Made by a program: the position numbers and the translations under genes | From: Nocardioides nitrophenolicus | GTDB lineage: Bacteria; Actinomycetota; Actinomycetes; Propionibacteriales; Nocardioidaceae | NCBI RefSeq assembly: GCF_016907515.1 | Contig: NZ_JAFBBY010000001.1 | Coordinates: 1,488,001-1,552,000 of the forward strand | Length of the DNA stretch: 64,000 nucleotides | Direction: 5' to 3' | Part shown: in pieces, positions 18,684-27,206 of the stretch | How positions within the stretch are numbered: position 1 is the first letter of the stretch | Layout: every line of letters begins with the position of its first letter | The notes under the pieces: model-generated | The model's input: the letters and a program-made list of their open reading frames with translations, nothing else | The model's database searches: none | Told to the model about the DNA's origin: nothing

Positions 18684-19514
18684 TCACTGCTCCCACAGGG
18701 TCGCGATCGGCAGGCTCCACAGTCGGGGCCCGTGCACGTGCCCCCGGCCGGCGGTGTTGAGCACCACCCCGCCACGGAACCGGCCACCGGCGCGCCGGGA
18801 CAGCGCCTCGAGACCGGTGAACTGGTGCGGGCGCAGGCTCGCGGCGGTGCGCACCTCGATCCCGTACAGGCCGTCGTCGGGCAGCTCGACCACCAGGTCG
18901 ACCTCGAGGCCGTTGCGCTCGCGCAGGTATGCCACCCGGTACTCGACCGCGCTGGTCGGCTGCTGCCGGAGCAGCTCGGCGGCCACCATCCCCCGCAGCA
19001 GCGGCGCGAGCCGGCTGCGCCCGGACAGCTCACCGAGCTCCTCGACCGACACCCCGGCGAGGTGCCGCGCCACGGCCGGGTCCGCGAACATCGCCCGCGG
19101 GCGGCCGATCGCGCGCTTGGCCGCCGCGGCCCGGCTGCCGGGCAGCAGGACCACCACGCCGAGGCGCACCAGCAGCTCGACGTACGGCGACAGCGTGGTG
19201 ACCGGCAGCCCGGCCGCCGCCGCGATCCGGGCCTTGTTGAGCTCGGCGGCCGGCGGGTCGGCCAGCGCGCGCAGCACCGCCCACATCCGGTCCGGATCGA
19301 GGCGGCGCAGCGCCCGCGCCCGTCGTACGACGTCGGCGAGGTGGTCGGCGACGCCCGGCCGGTCGGTCAGCGCCACGTAGTCGGGCACCGACCATGGCGT
19401 GCGGACCTCCCCCGGTACCAGGGCACGGGAGCCCAGACGGGCGACGAGGTCGGCGGCCACGCGGCGAGCGTAGGCCGTCGTACGGACAAACTCGTCGATT
19501 TGTCTGAGCGACAC
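18684..19514 (-). CDS. DUF4143 domain protein lacking the usual AAA ATPase half
   Basis: Protein of 276 aa matching the C-terminal half of AAA/DUF4143 proteins: a winged-helix region (NKARIAAAAGLPVTTLSPYV then ELLVRLGVVVLLPG, about 90-130) and a nuclease-like DUF4143 end (LRERNGLEVDLVVELPDDGL near 215). No P-loop or Walker B precedes it. GTG 19514 has AGGGGGA 9 nt upstream; frames further upstream run over the cysD promoter and gene and are not credible. It may be a truncated relic or a free-standing DNA-binding part. Function unknown. Confidence 0.65.
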   Translation of the reverse strand: MSLRQIDEFVRTTAYARRVAADLVARLGSRALVPGEVRTPWSVPDYVALTDRPGVADHLADVVRRARALRRLDPDRMWAVLRALADPPAAELNKARIAAAAGLPVTTLSPYVELLVRLGVVVLLPGSRAAAAKRAIGRPRAMFADPAVARHLAGVSVEELGELSGRSRLAPLLRGMVAAELLRQQPTSAVEYRVAYLRERNGLEVDLVVELPDDGLYGIEVRTAASLRPHQFTGLEALSRRAGGRFRGGVVLNTAGRGHVHGPRLWSLPIATLWEQ

Positions 19515-19601
19515 GCGCAGATGTCCCCCTGGCAGGCCGGGCATGGCACGATGAGCGGGCCCTGAAGGCAGCGAAACGTCGAAAGGACAGGTCGCCCAGG
19601 C

Positions 19602-20516
19602 ATGACTCAGACCCACAGCGACTACCGCCTCAGCCAGCTGGACCAGCTGGAGGCGGAGTCGATCCACATCTTCCGCGAGGTCGCGGCCGAGTTCGAGAAG
19701 CCCGTCCTGATGTTCTCCGGCGGCAAGGACTCCATCGTGATGATGCGCCTCGCGGAGAAGGCGTTCTACCCGGCGAAGATCCCGTTCCCCGTGCTGCAGG
19801 TCGACACGGGCTACGACTTCCCCGAGGTGCTCGCCACCCGTGACAACTGGGTCGACCGGCTCGGCGTGAAGCTGATCGTCGCCAGCGTCGAGCAGGCCAT
19901 CAAGGACGGCATCGTCGTCGACGACGGCAAGACCTCGCGCAACCGGCTCCAGATCGGCACCCTGCTCAACGCCATCGAGGAGAACGGCTTCACCGCCGCC
20001 TTCGGTGGCGGGCGGCGCGACGAGGAGAAGGCCCGCGCCAAGGAGCGCGTCTACTCCCACCGCGACGAGTTCGGCCAGTGGGACCCGAAGAACCAGCGTC
20101 CCGAGCTGTGGAGCCTCTACAACGGGCGGCTGCACGAGGGCGAGCACATGCGGATCTTCCCGATCTCCAACTGGACCGAGCTCGACATCTGGGACTACAT
20201 CGGCCGCGAGGGCATCGAGATCCCCAGCATCTACTTCTCCCACCAGCGCCGCGTCTTCCAGCGCGACGGCATGCTGCTCAGCGAGAGCGAGCACAACCCG
20301 CTCCGCGACGGCGAGGTCGCCGAGGAGCGCACCGTCCGGTTCCGCACCGTCGGCGACCTGACCCTGACCGGCTGTGTGGAGTCCACCGCCAGCACCATCC
20401 CCGAGATCATCGAGGAGGTCGCGGTCGCCCGGGTCACCGAGCGTGGCGCGACCCGCGGTGACGACCGGTTCTCCGAGGCTGCCATGGAGGACCGCAAGAA
20501 GGAGGGCTACTTCTGA
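19602..20516 (+). CDS. cysD: Sulfate adenylyltransferase subunit 2
   Basis: Catalytic subunit of ATP sulfurylase, 304 aa, which makes APS from ATP and sulfate. The PP-loop SGGKDS lies at residues 39-44, followed by LQVDTGYDFPEV and FGGGRRDEEKARAKERVYS. The C-terminal region has GCVESTASTIPEIIEE. An AAAGGACAGG lies before the ATG. Its TGA overlaps the ATG of cysN (TGATG). No CysC domain is fused to CysN, so PAPS would come from the APS-kinase fusion at 14271. Confidence 0.95.
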   Translation: MTQTHSDYRLSQLDQLEAESIHIFREVAAEFEKPVLMFSGGKDSIVMMRLAEKAFYPAKIPFPVLQVDTGYDFPEVLATRDNWVDRLGVKLIVASVEQAIKDGIVVDDGKTSRNRLQIGTLLNAIEENGFTAAFGGGRRDEEKARAKERVYSHRDEFGQWDPKNQRPELWSLYNGRLHEGEHMRIFPISNWTELDIWDYIGREGIEIPSIYFSHQRRVFQRDGMLLSESEHNPLRDGEVAEERTVRFRTVGDLTLTGCVESTASTIPEIIEEVAVARVTERGATRGDDRFSEAAMEDRKKEGYF

Positions 20517-21775
20517 TGGCCGGCACCAACATGGACCTGCTCCGCTTCGCCACCGCGGGCTCGGTCGACGACGGCAAGTCGACCCTGATCGGGCGGCTGC
20601 TGCTCGACTCCAAGTCGATCTTCGAGGACCAGCTCGAGGCGGTCGAGGCCACCAGCGAGGCGAAGGGCTACGACTACACCGACCTCGCGCTGCTCACCGA
20701 CGGCCTGCGCTCCGAGCGCGAGCAGGGCATCACCATCGACGTGGCGTACCGCTACTTCGCGACGCCCAACCGCAAGTTCATCATCGCCGACACCCCCGGG
20801 CACGTGCAGTACACCCGGAACATGGTCACCGGCGCCTCCACCGCCGACCTCGGCCTGGTGCTCGTCGACGCCCGCCAGGGCCTCACCGAGCAGTCGCGCC
20901 GGCACGCCGTGATCCTCTCCCTGCTGCGCGTCCCGCACCTGGTGCTCGCGGTCAACAAGATGGACCTCGTCGACTTCGACCAGACCATCTACGAGAACAT
21001 CTACCGCGAGTTCACCCAGTTCGCGACCAAGCTGAACGTCCCCGACCTCGAGGTCATCCCGATCTCGGCGCTCCAGGGCGACAACGTCGTGACCCGCTCC
21101 GAGAACATGCCGTGGTACTCCGGTCCCACGCTCATGCACCACCTCGAGCACGTCCACGTCGCCTCCGACCGCGACCTGATCGACGCGCGCTTCCCGGTGC
21201 AGTACGTCGTACGGCCCAAGTCGGACGAGTTCCACGACTACCGCGGCTACGCAGGTCAGGTCGCCGGCGGCGTCCTCAAGCCGGGCGACGAGGTGGTCGT
21301 CCTGCCGTCGGGGATGACCTCCAAGATCTCCAAGATCGACCTGTTCGACAAGGAGATCCCCGAGGCGTTCCCGCCGATGAGCGTCACCGTCCACCTCGAG
21401 GACGACGTCGACGTCTCCCGCGGCGACATGATCGCCCGGGTCAAGAACGCCCCCGTCCCCAGCCAGGACATCGACGCGATGATCTGCTGGATGACCACCT
21501 CCCCGCTGCAGCCGCGGCAGAAGCTGGCCATCAAGCACACCACCCGCACCGGCCGGGCGCTGGTCAAGGACATCCAGTACCGACTCGACGTCAACACGCT
21601 GCACCGCGACCAGGCCACCAACGAGCTCGGCGTCAACGAGATCGGCCGGGTCACGCTGCGCACCACCGTGCCGCTGCTGTGCGACCCGTACTCCAAGAAC
21701 CGCACCACCGGCTCGTTCATCCTGATCGACGAGGCGACCGGCGTGACCGTCGGCGCCGGCATGATCAACGGCTGA
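20516..21775 (+). CDS. cysN: Sulfate adenylyltransferase subunit 1 (GTPase)
   Basis: GTPase subunit of ATP sulfurylase, 419 aa. EF-Tu-like motifs: GSVDDGKST (G1, residues 15-23), DTPGH (G3) and NKMD (G4), then two beta-barrel domains. The length matches stand-alone CysN; the CysNC type is about 200 residues longer and carries APS kinase at its C-terminus, which is absent here. Start overlaps the cysD stop. A strong hairpin with a T run follows at 21802. Confidence 0.95.
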   Translation: MAGTNMDLLRFATAGSVDDGKSTLIGRLLLDSKSIFEDQLEAVEATSEAKGYDYTDLALLTDGLRSEREQGITIDVAYRYFATPNRKFIIADTPGHVQYTRNMVTGASTADLGLVLVDARQGLTEQSRRHAVILSLLRVPHLVLAVNKMDLVDFDQTIYENIYREFTQFATKLNVPDLEVIPISALQGDNVVTRSENMPWYSGPTLMHHLEHVHVASDRDLIDARFPVQYVVRPKSDEFHDYRGYAGQVAGGVLKPGDEVVVLPSGMTSKISKIDLFDKEIPEAFPPMSVTVHLEDDVDVSRGDMIARVKNAPVPSQDIDAMICWMTTSPLQPRQKLAIKHTTRTGRALVKDIQYRLDVNTLHRDQATNELGVNEIGRVTLRTTVPLLCDPYSKNRTTGSFILIDEATGVTVGAGMING

Positions 21776-21933
21776 CCCGGCACAAACTGGCTCCGGGAAC
21801 GCGCCGACCCGGCAGAAGGTAACTTCTGCCGGGTCGGCGTGCTTTTTGAGCCAGTTTCTGCCGGGTCGGCCCGATTGACGAGCCAGTTTCTGCCGGGTCG
21901 GCGCGATTCGGGGGCTAGTTCGAGCCGGGTCGG
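21771..21933. repeat. Array of a 23-bp repeat between convergent cysN and ygfZ
   Basis: The unit GAGCCAGTTTCTGCCGGGTC (plus GGC) occurs in direct orientation at 21848-21870 and 21880-21902 (period 32 bp), inverted with two mismatches at 21771-21793, and degenerate at about 21912-21933. Its second half also forms both arms of the hairpin at 21802-21839. The array covers the stop codons of both genes. Confidence 0.8.
21802..21845 (+). terminator. Rho-independent terminator of cysDN
   Basis: Perfect 17-bp stem (arms 21802-21818 and 21823-21839, loop GTAA) followed by TGCTTTTT. It is the clearest intrinsic terminator in the window. Confidence 0.85.
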
Positions 21934-22880
21934 TGGGGGCGGAAGTGCAGGCCGACCTCGGGGTCGACCAGGACCTCCTGGGCGGCGGGCAGTCCGTCGA
22001 CGACGAGCGGCGCGGTCACGTCGGTGTTGCGCTTGAGCAGCGCCAGCGCGATCGGGCCGAGCTCGTGGTGGCGGGCCGAGGAGCCGACCAGGCCGGCGGC
22101 CCGGCCGCCCGCCTCGGGCAGCACCTCGGTGCCGGGGGTCGGGAGCCGGTTCTCGGAGCCGTCGAGGTGGAGCAGGGTGAGCCGGCGGGGCGGGCGGCCC
22201 AGGTTGTGGATGCGCGCGACGGTCTCCTGACCGCGGTAGCAGCCCTTGTCGAGGTGGACCGCCCCCCAGGGCCGGTCGACGATCCAGCCGACCTCGTTGG
22301 GGATGGTGCGCTCGTCGGTGTCGATGCCGAAGCGCGGCTCGCCCCGCTCGATCCGCAGCGCCTCGAAGGCCCACAGGCCCGCGGCCGGCCCCGCCGCCTC
22401 GGCGTACGACGCCAGCTGGTCGCGCGGCACCAGGTCGTAGCGGCCCTCGCCGACCGGGCGCCAGGCGACGGCGACGGACGAGGTCACGTCGCTGATCTCG
22501 ACGCGCATCATGAACCTCATCCGCTCGAGGAACTCGATGAGCGCGGCCGCCCGCCCCGGCTCGGTGTGGGCGGTGAACGCCTCGCCGTCGTCGACGCCGG
22601 TGAAGGCGTGCTCGACGTGCCCCTGGGGGGAGAGCACCAGCGCCGAGACCCACTGGCCGGCGGCCAGGCCCTCGAAGTACTGGGTGGTCAGGGAGTGCAG
22701 CCAGGTCAGCCGGTCGGGGCCGGCGATCCGGAGCACGTCGCGGTGGGAGAGGTCGACGAAGCCCTCACCGGCCGCGAGCGCGCGCTGCTCGCCGTAGAGG
22801 CTGCCGTAGTGGGCCGCGACGGCGGCGTCGATGCCTTCGCCGGCGACGGCGCCGGGGAGGTCGAGGAGGGGCGAGGTCAT
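21915..22880 (-). CDS. ygfZ: YgfZ/GcvT-like folate-binding protein
   Basis: Protein of 321 aa with the YgfZ signature KGCYRGQE near residue 216 and the GcvT-like fold (FVDLSHRDVLRIAGPDRLTW near the start). YgfZ proteins help the assembly or repair of Fe-S enzymes in a folate-dependent way. The ATG at 22880 overlaps the stop of the cytidylyltransferase-like gene (ATGA). The stop lies within the end of a repeat array. Confidence 0.85.
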   Translation of the reverse strand: MTSPLLDLPGAVAGEGIDAAVAAHYGSLYGEQRALAAGEGFVDLSHRDVLRIAGPDRLTWLHSLTTQYFEGLAAGQWVSALVLSPQGHVEHAFTGVDDGEAFTAHTEPGRAAALIEFLERMRFMMRVEISDVTSSVAVAWRPVGEGRYDLVPRDQLASYAEAAGPAAGLWAFEALRIERGEPRFGIDTDERTIPNEVGWIVDRPWGAVHLDKGCYRGQETVARIHNLGRPPRRLTLLHLDGSENRLPTPGTEVLPEAGGRAAGLVGSSARHHELGPIALALLKRNTDVTAPLVVDGLPAAQEVLVDPEVGLHFRPHRPGSN

Positions 22881-23344
22881 GTGAGGTCCCGGTAGTGCTC
22901 GAGGAGTCTGGTCAACGTGCCGAGGGCTGCCTGCATCTCCTCGATGTGTGCCGGGTCGAGCGTGCGGAGCATCTCCTTGATCTCGGTGCTCGACACACCC
23001 GAGGTGCGGGGCAGGTACCTCACCTCGCAAACGTCGGAGAGGTCGTCGAACTTCCCGGCCCAGTCGTCGCCCATCACGAACAGGTCGACGCCGTGCTCGA
23101 CGATGTCGGCGCGCTTCTGCTCCCAGGAGCGCTCGGGGATGACCAGGTCGACGCCCTTGATGGCGCCGACGATGGCCGCCCGGTCGTCGTACGAGACGAC
23201 CGACCGCTTGCCCTTCCCGGCGTTGAACTCGTCGGTGGACACGCCGACGACGAGCCGGTCGCCGAGCCCGGCGAGGCGCTCGATCAGCCGCAGGTGGCCG
23301 ATGTGGAACAGGTCGAAGGTGCCATAGGTCAGCACGGTGGTCAC
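22877..23344 (-). CDS. Nucleotidyltransferase, glycerol-3-phosphate cytidylyltransferase (TagD) type
   Basis: Protein of 155 aa with GTFDLFHIGHLRLIERL (HxGH motif of cytidylyltransferases) and RTSGVSSTEIKE near residue 118, which matches the TagD RTxGxSTTxIKE signature. A helical tail of about 25 residues extends beyond the catalytic domain. Expected reaction is CTP + sn-glycerol-3-phosphate (or a similar phosphate) to the CDP adduct, for wall or envelope glycerol polymers. GTG start at 23344 overlaps the Fur stop (GTGA). Confidence 0.75.
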   Translation of the reverse strand: MTTVLTYGTFDLFHIGHLRLIERLAGLGDRLVVGVSTDEFNAGKGKRSVVSYDDRAAIVGAIKGVDLVIPERSWEQKRADIVEHGVDLFVMGDDWAGKFDDLSDVCEVRYLPRTSGVSSTEIKEMLRTLDPAHIEEMQAALGTLTRLLEHYRDLT

Positions 23345-23766
23345 GGGTTCTCCCCTTCGCAGCGGGCGCAGCGGCCGAAGACCGTGAGGTGGCCCAGGTC
23401 GGGGACGAAGCCCCGGGTGGCCAGGGCCGCCACGAAGGGCGCCGCCTCGGCCTCGTCGACCGAGATCACCTCGCCGCAGCCCCGGCACACCAGGTGGAAG
23501 TGCACGTGCCCCCGCGTCGAGTGGTACGTCGGCGCCCGGTCGGAGAGGTGCGCGTGCCGGATCAGGCCGAGCTCCTCGAGCACCTCGAGCGTGCGGTAGA
23601 CGGTGGAGGCGTTGATCGTGCTCACCGTGCGCTGCACGTGGGCGAGCACCTCGTCGGGCGTGGCGTGGCCGAGCTCGTCGACGGCGCCGAGGATCAGCTC
23701 GCGCTGGGGCGTGAGGCGGTAGCCCCGCTCACGCAGGGCGGCGCGCCAGTCGGCGTCGTCAGGCAC
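23341..23766 (-). CDS. Fur family transcriptional regulator
   Basis: Protein of 141 aa: winged helix with RLTPQRELILGAVDELGHAT and INASTVYRTLEVLEELGLI, then the dimerisation/metal part with HVHFHLVCRGCGEVI and a second Cys pair in GRCARCEG (the CxxC pairs of the structural zinc site). Which metal or peroxide signal it senses is not evident. GTG start at 23766, inside the end of the upstream gene; coupled on both sides. Confidence 0.85.
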   Translation of the reverse strand: MPDDADWRAALRERGYRLTPQRELILGAVDELGHATPDEVLAHVQRTVSTINASTVYRTLEVLEELGLIRHAHLSDRAPTYHSTRGHVHFHLVCRGCGEVISVDEAEAAPFVAALATRGFVPDLGHLTVFGRCARCEGENP

Positions 23767-24253
23767 GCTTCAGCCTCGCCCACAGGTGCGGCTGGAGCGG
23801 CTGGCCCATGGCGGCCATGTCGAAGGCGTAGAGGAGGTCGCCCTCGACGTTGCCGTACAGGCGCTTGCCGGCGACGTACTCCTTGGCGGTCTCGGTGCGC
23901 GCGACCGCGTCGGTCGTCCACTCGAACTTGCCGTTGTCGGCCTCGCCCTCCCAGATCTCCGCGATCCCCGTGTTGTGGGTCAGCAGGATCTCGAAGCGGC
24001 CCTCGCCCACGCCCCGGATGAAGCCGGTCTCGATCGCGGCGTCGCGGACCTTCTCGTTGTTCTCGTCGATGATCCACGAGCGCGCCATGTAGTGGAAGAA
24101 CGGCCGGCCGTCGTGGGTGAAGATCAGCTCCTGACCGAACTGGAAGGACTCGATCGTCGGGTAGTCGCCGTGGCCGTTGCCACGCCAGGTGCCGAGCATC
24201 CACGCGATCGGGCCGCAGTTCGGGTGCAGGTTGTCGGGAAGTTCGAAGGCCAC
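23759..24253 (-). CDS. Nitrobindin-like / FABP family heme-binding protein
   Basis: Beta-barrel protein of 164 aa with the family signature GTWRGNGHGDYPTIESFQFG near residue 21 and the conserved C-terminal His in QPHLWARL, the likely heme ligand in nitrobindins. The family is linked to NO or peroxynitrite chemistry. GTG start at 24253, with a TAGACT box 8 nt upstream, so probably leaderless. It heads the minus-strand group leading to Fur, the TagD-like gene and ygfZ. Confidence 0.8.
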   Translation of the reverse strand: MAFELPDNLHPNCGPIAWMLGTWRGNGHGDYPTIESFQFGQELIFTHDGRPFFHYMARSWIIDENNEKVRDAAIETGFIRGVGEGRFEILLTHNTGIAEIWEGEADNGKFEWTTDAVARTETAKEYVAGKRLYGNVEGDLLYAFDMAAMGQPLQPHLWARLKRA

Positions 24254-24261
24254 GGTCAACC

Positions 24262-24267
24262 AGTCTA
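24262..24267 (-). promoter_or_regulatory. -10 box of the nitrobindin-like gene (leaderless start)
   Basis: TAGACT on the minus strand, 8 nt before the GTG at 24253. Confidence 0.5.
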
Positions 24268-24294
24268 GGGAATCGCTGATCGATGGCGACTGCG

Positions 24295-24300
24295 TAGGCT
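24295..24300 (+). promoter_or_regulatory. -10 box of the DsrE-like gene (leaderless start)
   Basis: TAGGCT, 7 nt before the ATG at 24308; divergent from the box at 24262. Confidence 0.55.
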
Positions 24301-24307
24301 CAGCCCC

Positions 24308-24670
24308 ATGTCGCGCAGCCTGGTCGTCAAGGTCACCTGCGGAGCGGACGACCCGGAGCGCTGCAACCAGGCGTTCACCGTGGCCGCCGCGGCCGCCGTC
24401 TCGGGCGTGCCGGTGTCGCTGTGGCTGACCGGCGAGGCGGCCTGGCTGGCGGTGCCGGGCCGGGCCGCGGAGCTGGAGCTGCCGCTCGCGACGCCGCTGC
24501 CGGACCTCATCGACGCGGTCCTGGCGTCGGGGTCGGTGACGGTGTGCGGGCAGTGCGCCGCGCGACGCTCCCTCGACGAGTCCGACCTGGTCGCCGGCGT
24601 ACGGATCAAGGGGGCGCCGGTGTTCGTCGAGGAAGTGCTGGGCGAGCACGTCCAGGCCCTCGTCTACTGA
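24308..24670 (+). CDS. DsrE family protein
   Basis: Small cytosolic protein of 120 aa with the DsrE/F-like fold: [20 protein letters not shown] at the start, [14 protein letters not shown] in the middle and a Cys pair in [13 protein letters not shown]. DsrE relatives take part in sulfur relay or bind small ligands; the role here is unknown. It is divergent from the nitrobindin-like gene with 54 bp between starts and is followed 12 bp later by the SGNH hydrolase. Confidence 0.75.
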   Translation: MSRSLVVKVTCGADDPERCNQAFTVAAAAAVSGVPVSLWLTGEAAWLAVPGRAAELELPLATPLPDLIDAVLASGSVTVCGQCAARRSLDESDLVAGVRIKGAPVFVEEVLGEHVQALVY

Positions 24671-24682
24671 GAGAGTTCAGCC

Positions 24683-25537
24683 ATGCGTCGCCCCACCGCC
24701 CTGCTTCTGGCGGCCGCCCTGGCGGTCCCGCTCAGCGCGTGCGAGACGTCGTCGTCCGGCAGCGAGCGGCGCGAGTACGCCGCCCTCGGCGACTCCTATG
24801 CCGCCGCCCCGGGTGTGGGCAGCGCCGACTCACCCGCGGCGTGCCGGCGCTCGAAGGACAACTACCCCCACCTGCTCGCCCACGACCTGGACCTGAAGCT
24901 CACCGACGTCAGCTGCTCGGGGGCGTCGACCGAGGCCGTGCTGGGCGAGTACGACGCGCTCGGCACCACGCTGGCCCCGCAGATCGAGGCCGTCGGCGAG
25001 GACACCGACCTGGTCACGATCGGGCTGGGGTTCAACGACTTCGGCCTGACCATCCGGGTCTTCGTGAAGTGCGTGCAGCTCGGGATGGCCGATCCGACCG
25101 GTACGCCGTGCACCGACGCCGACGCGGCGGCCGGCGCCAACAGCACCCGGGCGGCCCTGGCCCAGATGACCCCGCGGCTGACCGCCGTCGTCGAGGCGGT
25201 CGCGAAGCGGGCGCCGAACGCCCAGGTCGTGCTGGTCGGCTACCCGACGATCTTCCCGGAGCAGGAGACCTGCGCGAACCTCGGCATCGCCCGGGGCGAC
25301 CTGCCCCTCGTCCGGGGCATCGTGGCGAGCCTCAACGCCTCCGCGAAGGCCGCGGCCGAGGCCGGCGGGGCGACGTACGTCGACACGGTGGACGCGACCC
25401 GCGGCCACGACATCTGCGCCGAGGACCCGTGGATCGCCGGCATCAAGCCGACCGCGGGCAAGCAGGCCCTGTACTGGCATCCGTACGCCGAGGAGCAGCG
25501 CGTGGTGGCGGACCTGGTCGCCGAGGTCGTCGACTGA
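24683..25537 (+). CDS. SGNH/GDSL hydrolase, secreted lipoprotein
   Basis: Esterase/lipase-like protein of 284 aa. The lipobox LSAC lies near residue 20. The catalytic serine is in [13 protein letters not shown] near residue 37, block III is GLGFNDFG in place of GxND, and the Asp/His pair is near [12 protein letters not shown] at the C-terminus. Six Cys residues in the mature part suggest disulfides, as in Streptomyces SGNH lipases. The ATG is preceded by GAGAGAG. Its stop overlaps the dtd start. Confidence 0.82.
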   Translation: MRRPTALLLAAALAVPLSACETSSSGSERREYAALGDSYAAAPGVGSADSPAACRRSKDNYPHLLAHDLDLKLTDVSCSGASTEAVLGEYDALGTTLAPQIEAVGEDTDLVTIGLGFNDFGLTIRVFVKCVQLGMADPTGTPCTDADAAAGANSTRAALAQMTPRLTAVVEAVAKRAPNAQVVLVGYPTIFPEQETCANLGIARGDLPLVRGIVASLNASAKAAAEAGGATYVDTVDATRGHDICAEDPWIAGIKPTAGKQALYWHPYAEEQRVVADLVAEVVD

Positions 25538-25965
25538 TGCGCGCCGTCCTGCAGCGGGTGGCCTCGGCCTCCGTCGTGGTCGACGGCGCCGTGGTCGGGG
25601 CGATCGACTCCCCCGGGCTGCTCGTCTATCTCGGCGTCACCCACGCCGACGGCGACGCCGAGGTGGCGTGGATGGCCCGCAAGATCCGCGACCTGCGGAT
25701 CCTCGACGGCGAGCGCTCGGTCGGCGAGACCGGCGGTCCGGTGCTCGTCGTCTCCCAGTTCACGCTGTACGGCGATGCGCGCAAGGGCCGGCGTCCCACC
25801 TGGGTCGCCGCCGCTCCCGGCGTGGTCAGCGAGCCGCTCTACGAAGCGGTGTGCGCCGCGCTCGAAGCGGCCGGGACCCCCGTCCAGCGCGGGGTCTTCG
25901 GCGCGGACATGAAGGTGAGCTCGGTCAACGACGGCCCGTTCACGGTGCTGCTCGAGTCGCCGTAG
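25537..25965 (+). CDS. dtd: D-aminoacyl-tRNA deacylase
   Basis: DTD of 142 aa, which removes D-amino acids from mischarged tRNA. Signatures: [17 protein letters not shown] at the start, SQFTLYGD near residue 78 and the cis-Pro-type [11 protein letters not shown] at the C-terminus. Length and motifs are typical. ATG overlaps the stop of the SGNH hydrolase gene (TGATG). Confidence 0.92.
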   Translation: MRAVLQRVASASVVVDGAVVGAIDSPGLLVYLGVTHADGDAEVAWMARKIRDLRILDGERSVGETGGPVLVVSQFTLYGDARKGRRPTWVAAAPGVVSEPLYEAVCAALEAAGTPVQRGVFGADMKVSSVNDGPFTVLLESP

Positions 25966-25977
25966 GGGCTGGTTGTC

Positions 25978-26042
25978 GCCGCGCATCTGACGAATGGGCT
26001 GCCAAGCCCGACCTGATACAGCCCATTCGTCAGATGCGCGGC
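25978..26042. repeat. 65-bp palindromic element, copy A
   Basis: Perfect 24-bp arms (25978-26001 and 26019-26042; core CATCTGACGAATGGGCTG) with a 17-nt loop, 12 bp after the dtd stop. A related palindrome with the same loop length is at 27144-27206. It could act as terminator for dtd. Confidence 0.85.
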
Positions 26043-26087
26043 TCCCCGGTGACCCCACCCTGTGGAGGGCGAATCCGCGAGCTCCCG

Positions 26088-27155
26088 ATGAGATCCATGC
26101 TCGGTCGCATGGAACTGCCCCATCTCTCTCGAGACGGCGTCGTGGCGCCCGTCCGCGTGGATCCGACCGGGCGGGCCGGACCCACCCGAGGCCAGGCCCG
26201 TGGGCCGCGATGGATCAAGGTCGCACCGTGGCACTACGTGCCGGCAGACACCGACCGGAGCCGGACCGACCAGCGCATCGTCGAGGCGATCGCGCCCTTC
26301 CCCGCTGGATCGGCCGTCACCGGTTGGGCCGGGCTCCACCTGCTGGGCGCCAGGTGGTTCGACGGCGTCGACGCCGACGGACATCACCTGGACGTCGAGA
26401 TCGCGCTCGGTCACCAGCAGACGGCGCGGCCACGGCCGGGCGTGCACCTCGTCGAGGAGTGGCTCTTCGACGACGACGTCATCTGGGTCGACGGCATTCC
26501 GGTGACCGTGCCCGACCGGTCGGTGACCCACCTCGCGCGCACCGCGCGCAACGACCTCGAGGCGACGCGGTACGTCGACATGGGGGCCTACGACGACCTG
26601 GTCTCCCTCTCCGGGCTGGCCAGGTACGCCGCCCGCCTCGGCCCGCGGCCCGGCACCCGGCGGCTCAGACGCGCCATCGAGCAGGGTGACGAGAACGCCT
26701 GGTCCCCGACCGAGGTCACGACGCGGCTGCTCTGGAAGGGAGTCTTCCCGGCGCGGACGCTGGTGTGCAACGCACCCGTCTTCGACCTCGCGGGCAGGCA
26801 TCTCTTCACTCCCGACCTGCTCGATGTCGAGGCCGGTGTCGCCGGCGAGTACGACGGGGAGGACCACGCCCCACGCGAGCAGCGGAGCCGGGACCTGACT
26901 CGCCACGAGCTCGCCCGCCGCCACCGCATCGAGGTCGTCACCACGTTGTCGGGACCACACGAGCGCGAGCGCTTCGTCCGGCGACTCCACGGGGCGTACG
27001 AGCGGGTGGACGTGGGGGCAGACGCCTCCGCTGGTCGGCGGTCGTGGACCACCGAGCCGCCCTGGTGGTGGGTCGACACCTCGACGGTCTCAGCGCGGCG
27101 GGCGCTGACGGCGTACCAGCGCGAGCAGTGGCTGGGTCGCCGTCGTCGCATCTGA
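26088..27155 (+). CDS. DUF559-like / Vsr-type nuclease-fold protein (hypothetical)
   Basis: Protein of 355 aa of a large actinobacterial family with an N-terminal AbiEi-like or transcriptional part and a C-terminal PD-(D/E)xK-like domain: FTPDLLDVEAGVAGEYDGED then HELARRHRIEVVTTLSG near residues 240-290. The Asp, Glu and Lys/His pattern suggests the nuclease fold, but activity is unproved. The start is uncertain (ATG at 26088, 26097 or 26109, none with a good ribosome-binding site). It lies precisely between two related palindromes and its stop codon is inside the second one. Confidence 0.65.
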   Translation: MRSMLGRMELPHLSRDGVVAPVRVDPTGRAGPTRGQARGPRWIKVAPWHYVPADTDRSRTDQRIVEAIAPFPAGSAVTGWAGLHLLGARWFDGVDADGHHLDVEIALGHQQTARPRPGVHLVEEWLFDDDVIWVDGIPVTVPDRSVTHLARTARNDLEATRYVDMGAYDDLVSLSGLARYAARLGPRPGTRRLRRAIEQGDENAWSPTEVTTRLLWKGVFPARTLVCNAPVFDLAGRHLFTPDLLDVEAGVAGEYDGEDHAPREQRSRDLTRHELARRHRIEVVTTLSGPHERERFVRRLHGAYERVDVGADASAGRRSWTTEPPWWWVDTSTVSARRALTAYQREQWLGRRRRI

Positions 27156-27206
27156 CGGATGGGCTGTCAGCGACGCGATTTCGCAGCCCGTTCGTCAGAT
27201 ACGACG
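27144..27206. repeat. 63-bp palindromic element, copy B
   Basis: Arms of 23 bp (27144-27166 and 27184-27206, three mismatches) with a 17-nt loop; core ATCTGACG-A-GGGCTG is shared with copy A. It contains the stop codons of both converging genes and may be a bidirectional terminator. Confidence 0.8.

Noticed and set aside
19515..19601. Possible cysteine leader peptide or riboswitch upstream of cysD
   Set aside because: Only a three-codon frame (M-A-R-stop) is seen, no Cys codons and no conserved riboswitch-like pairing; the region is short.
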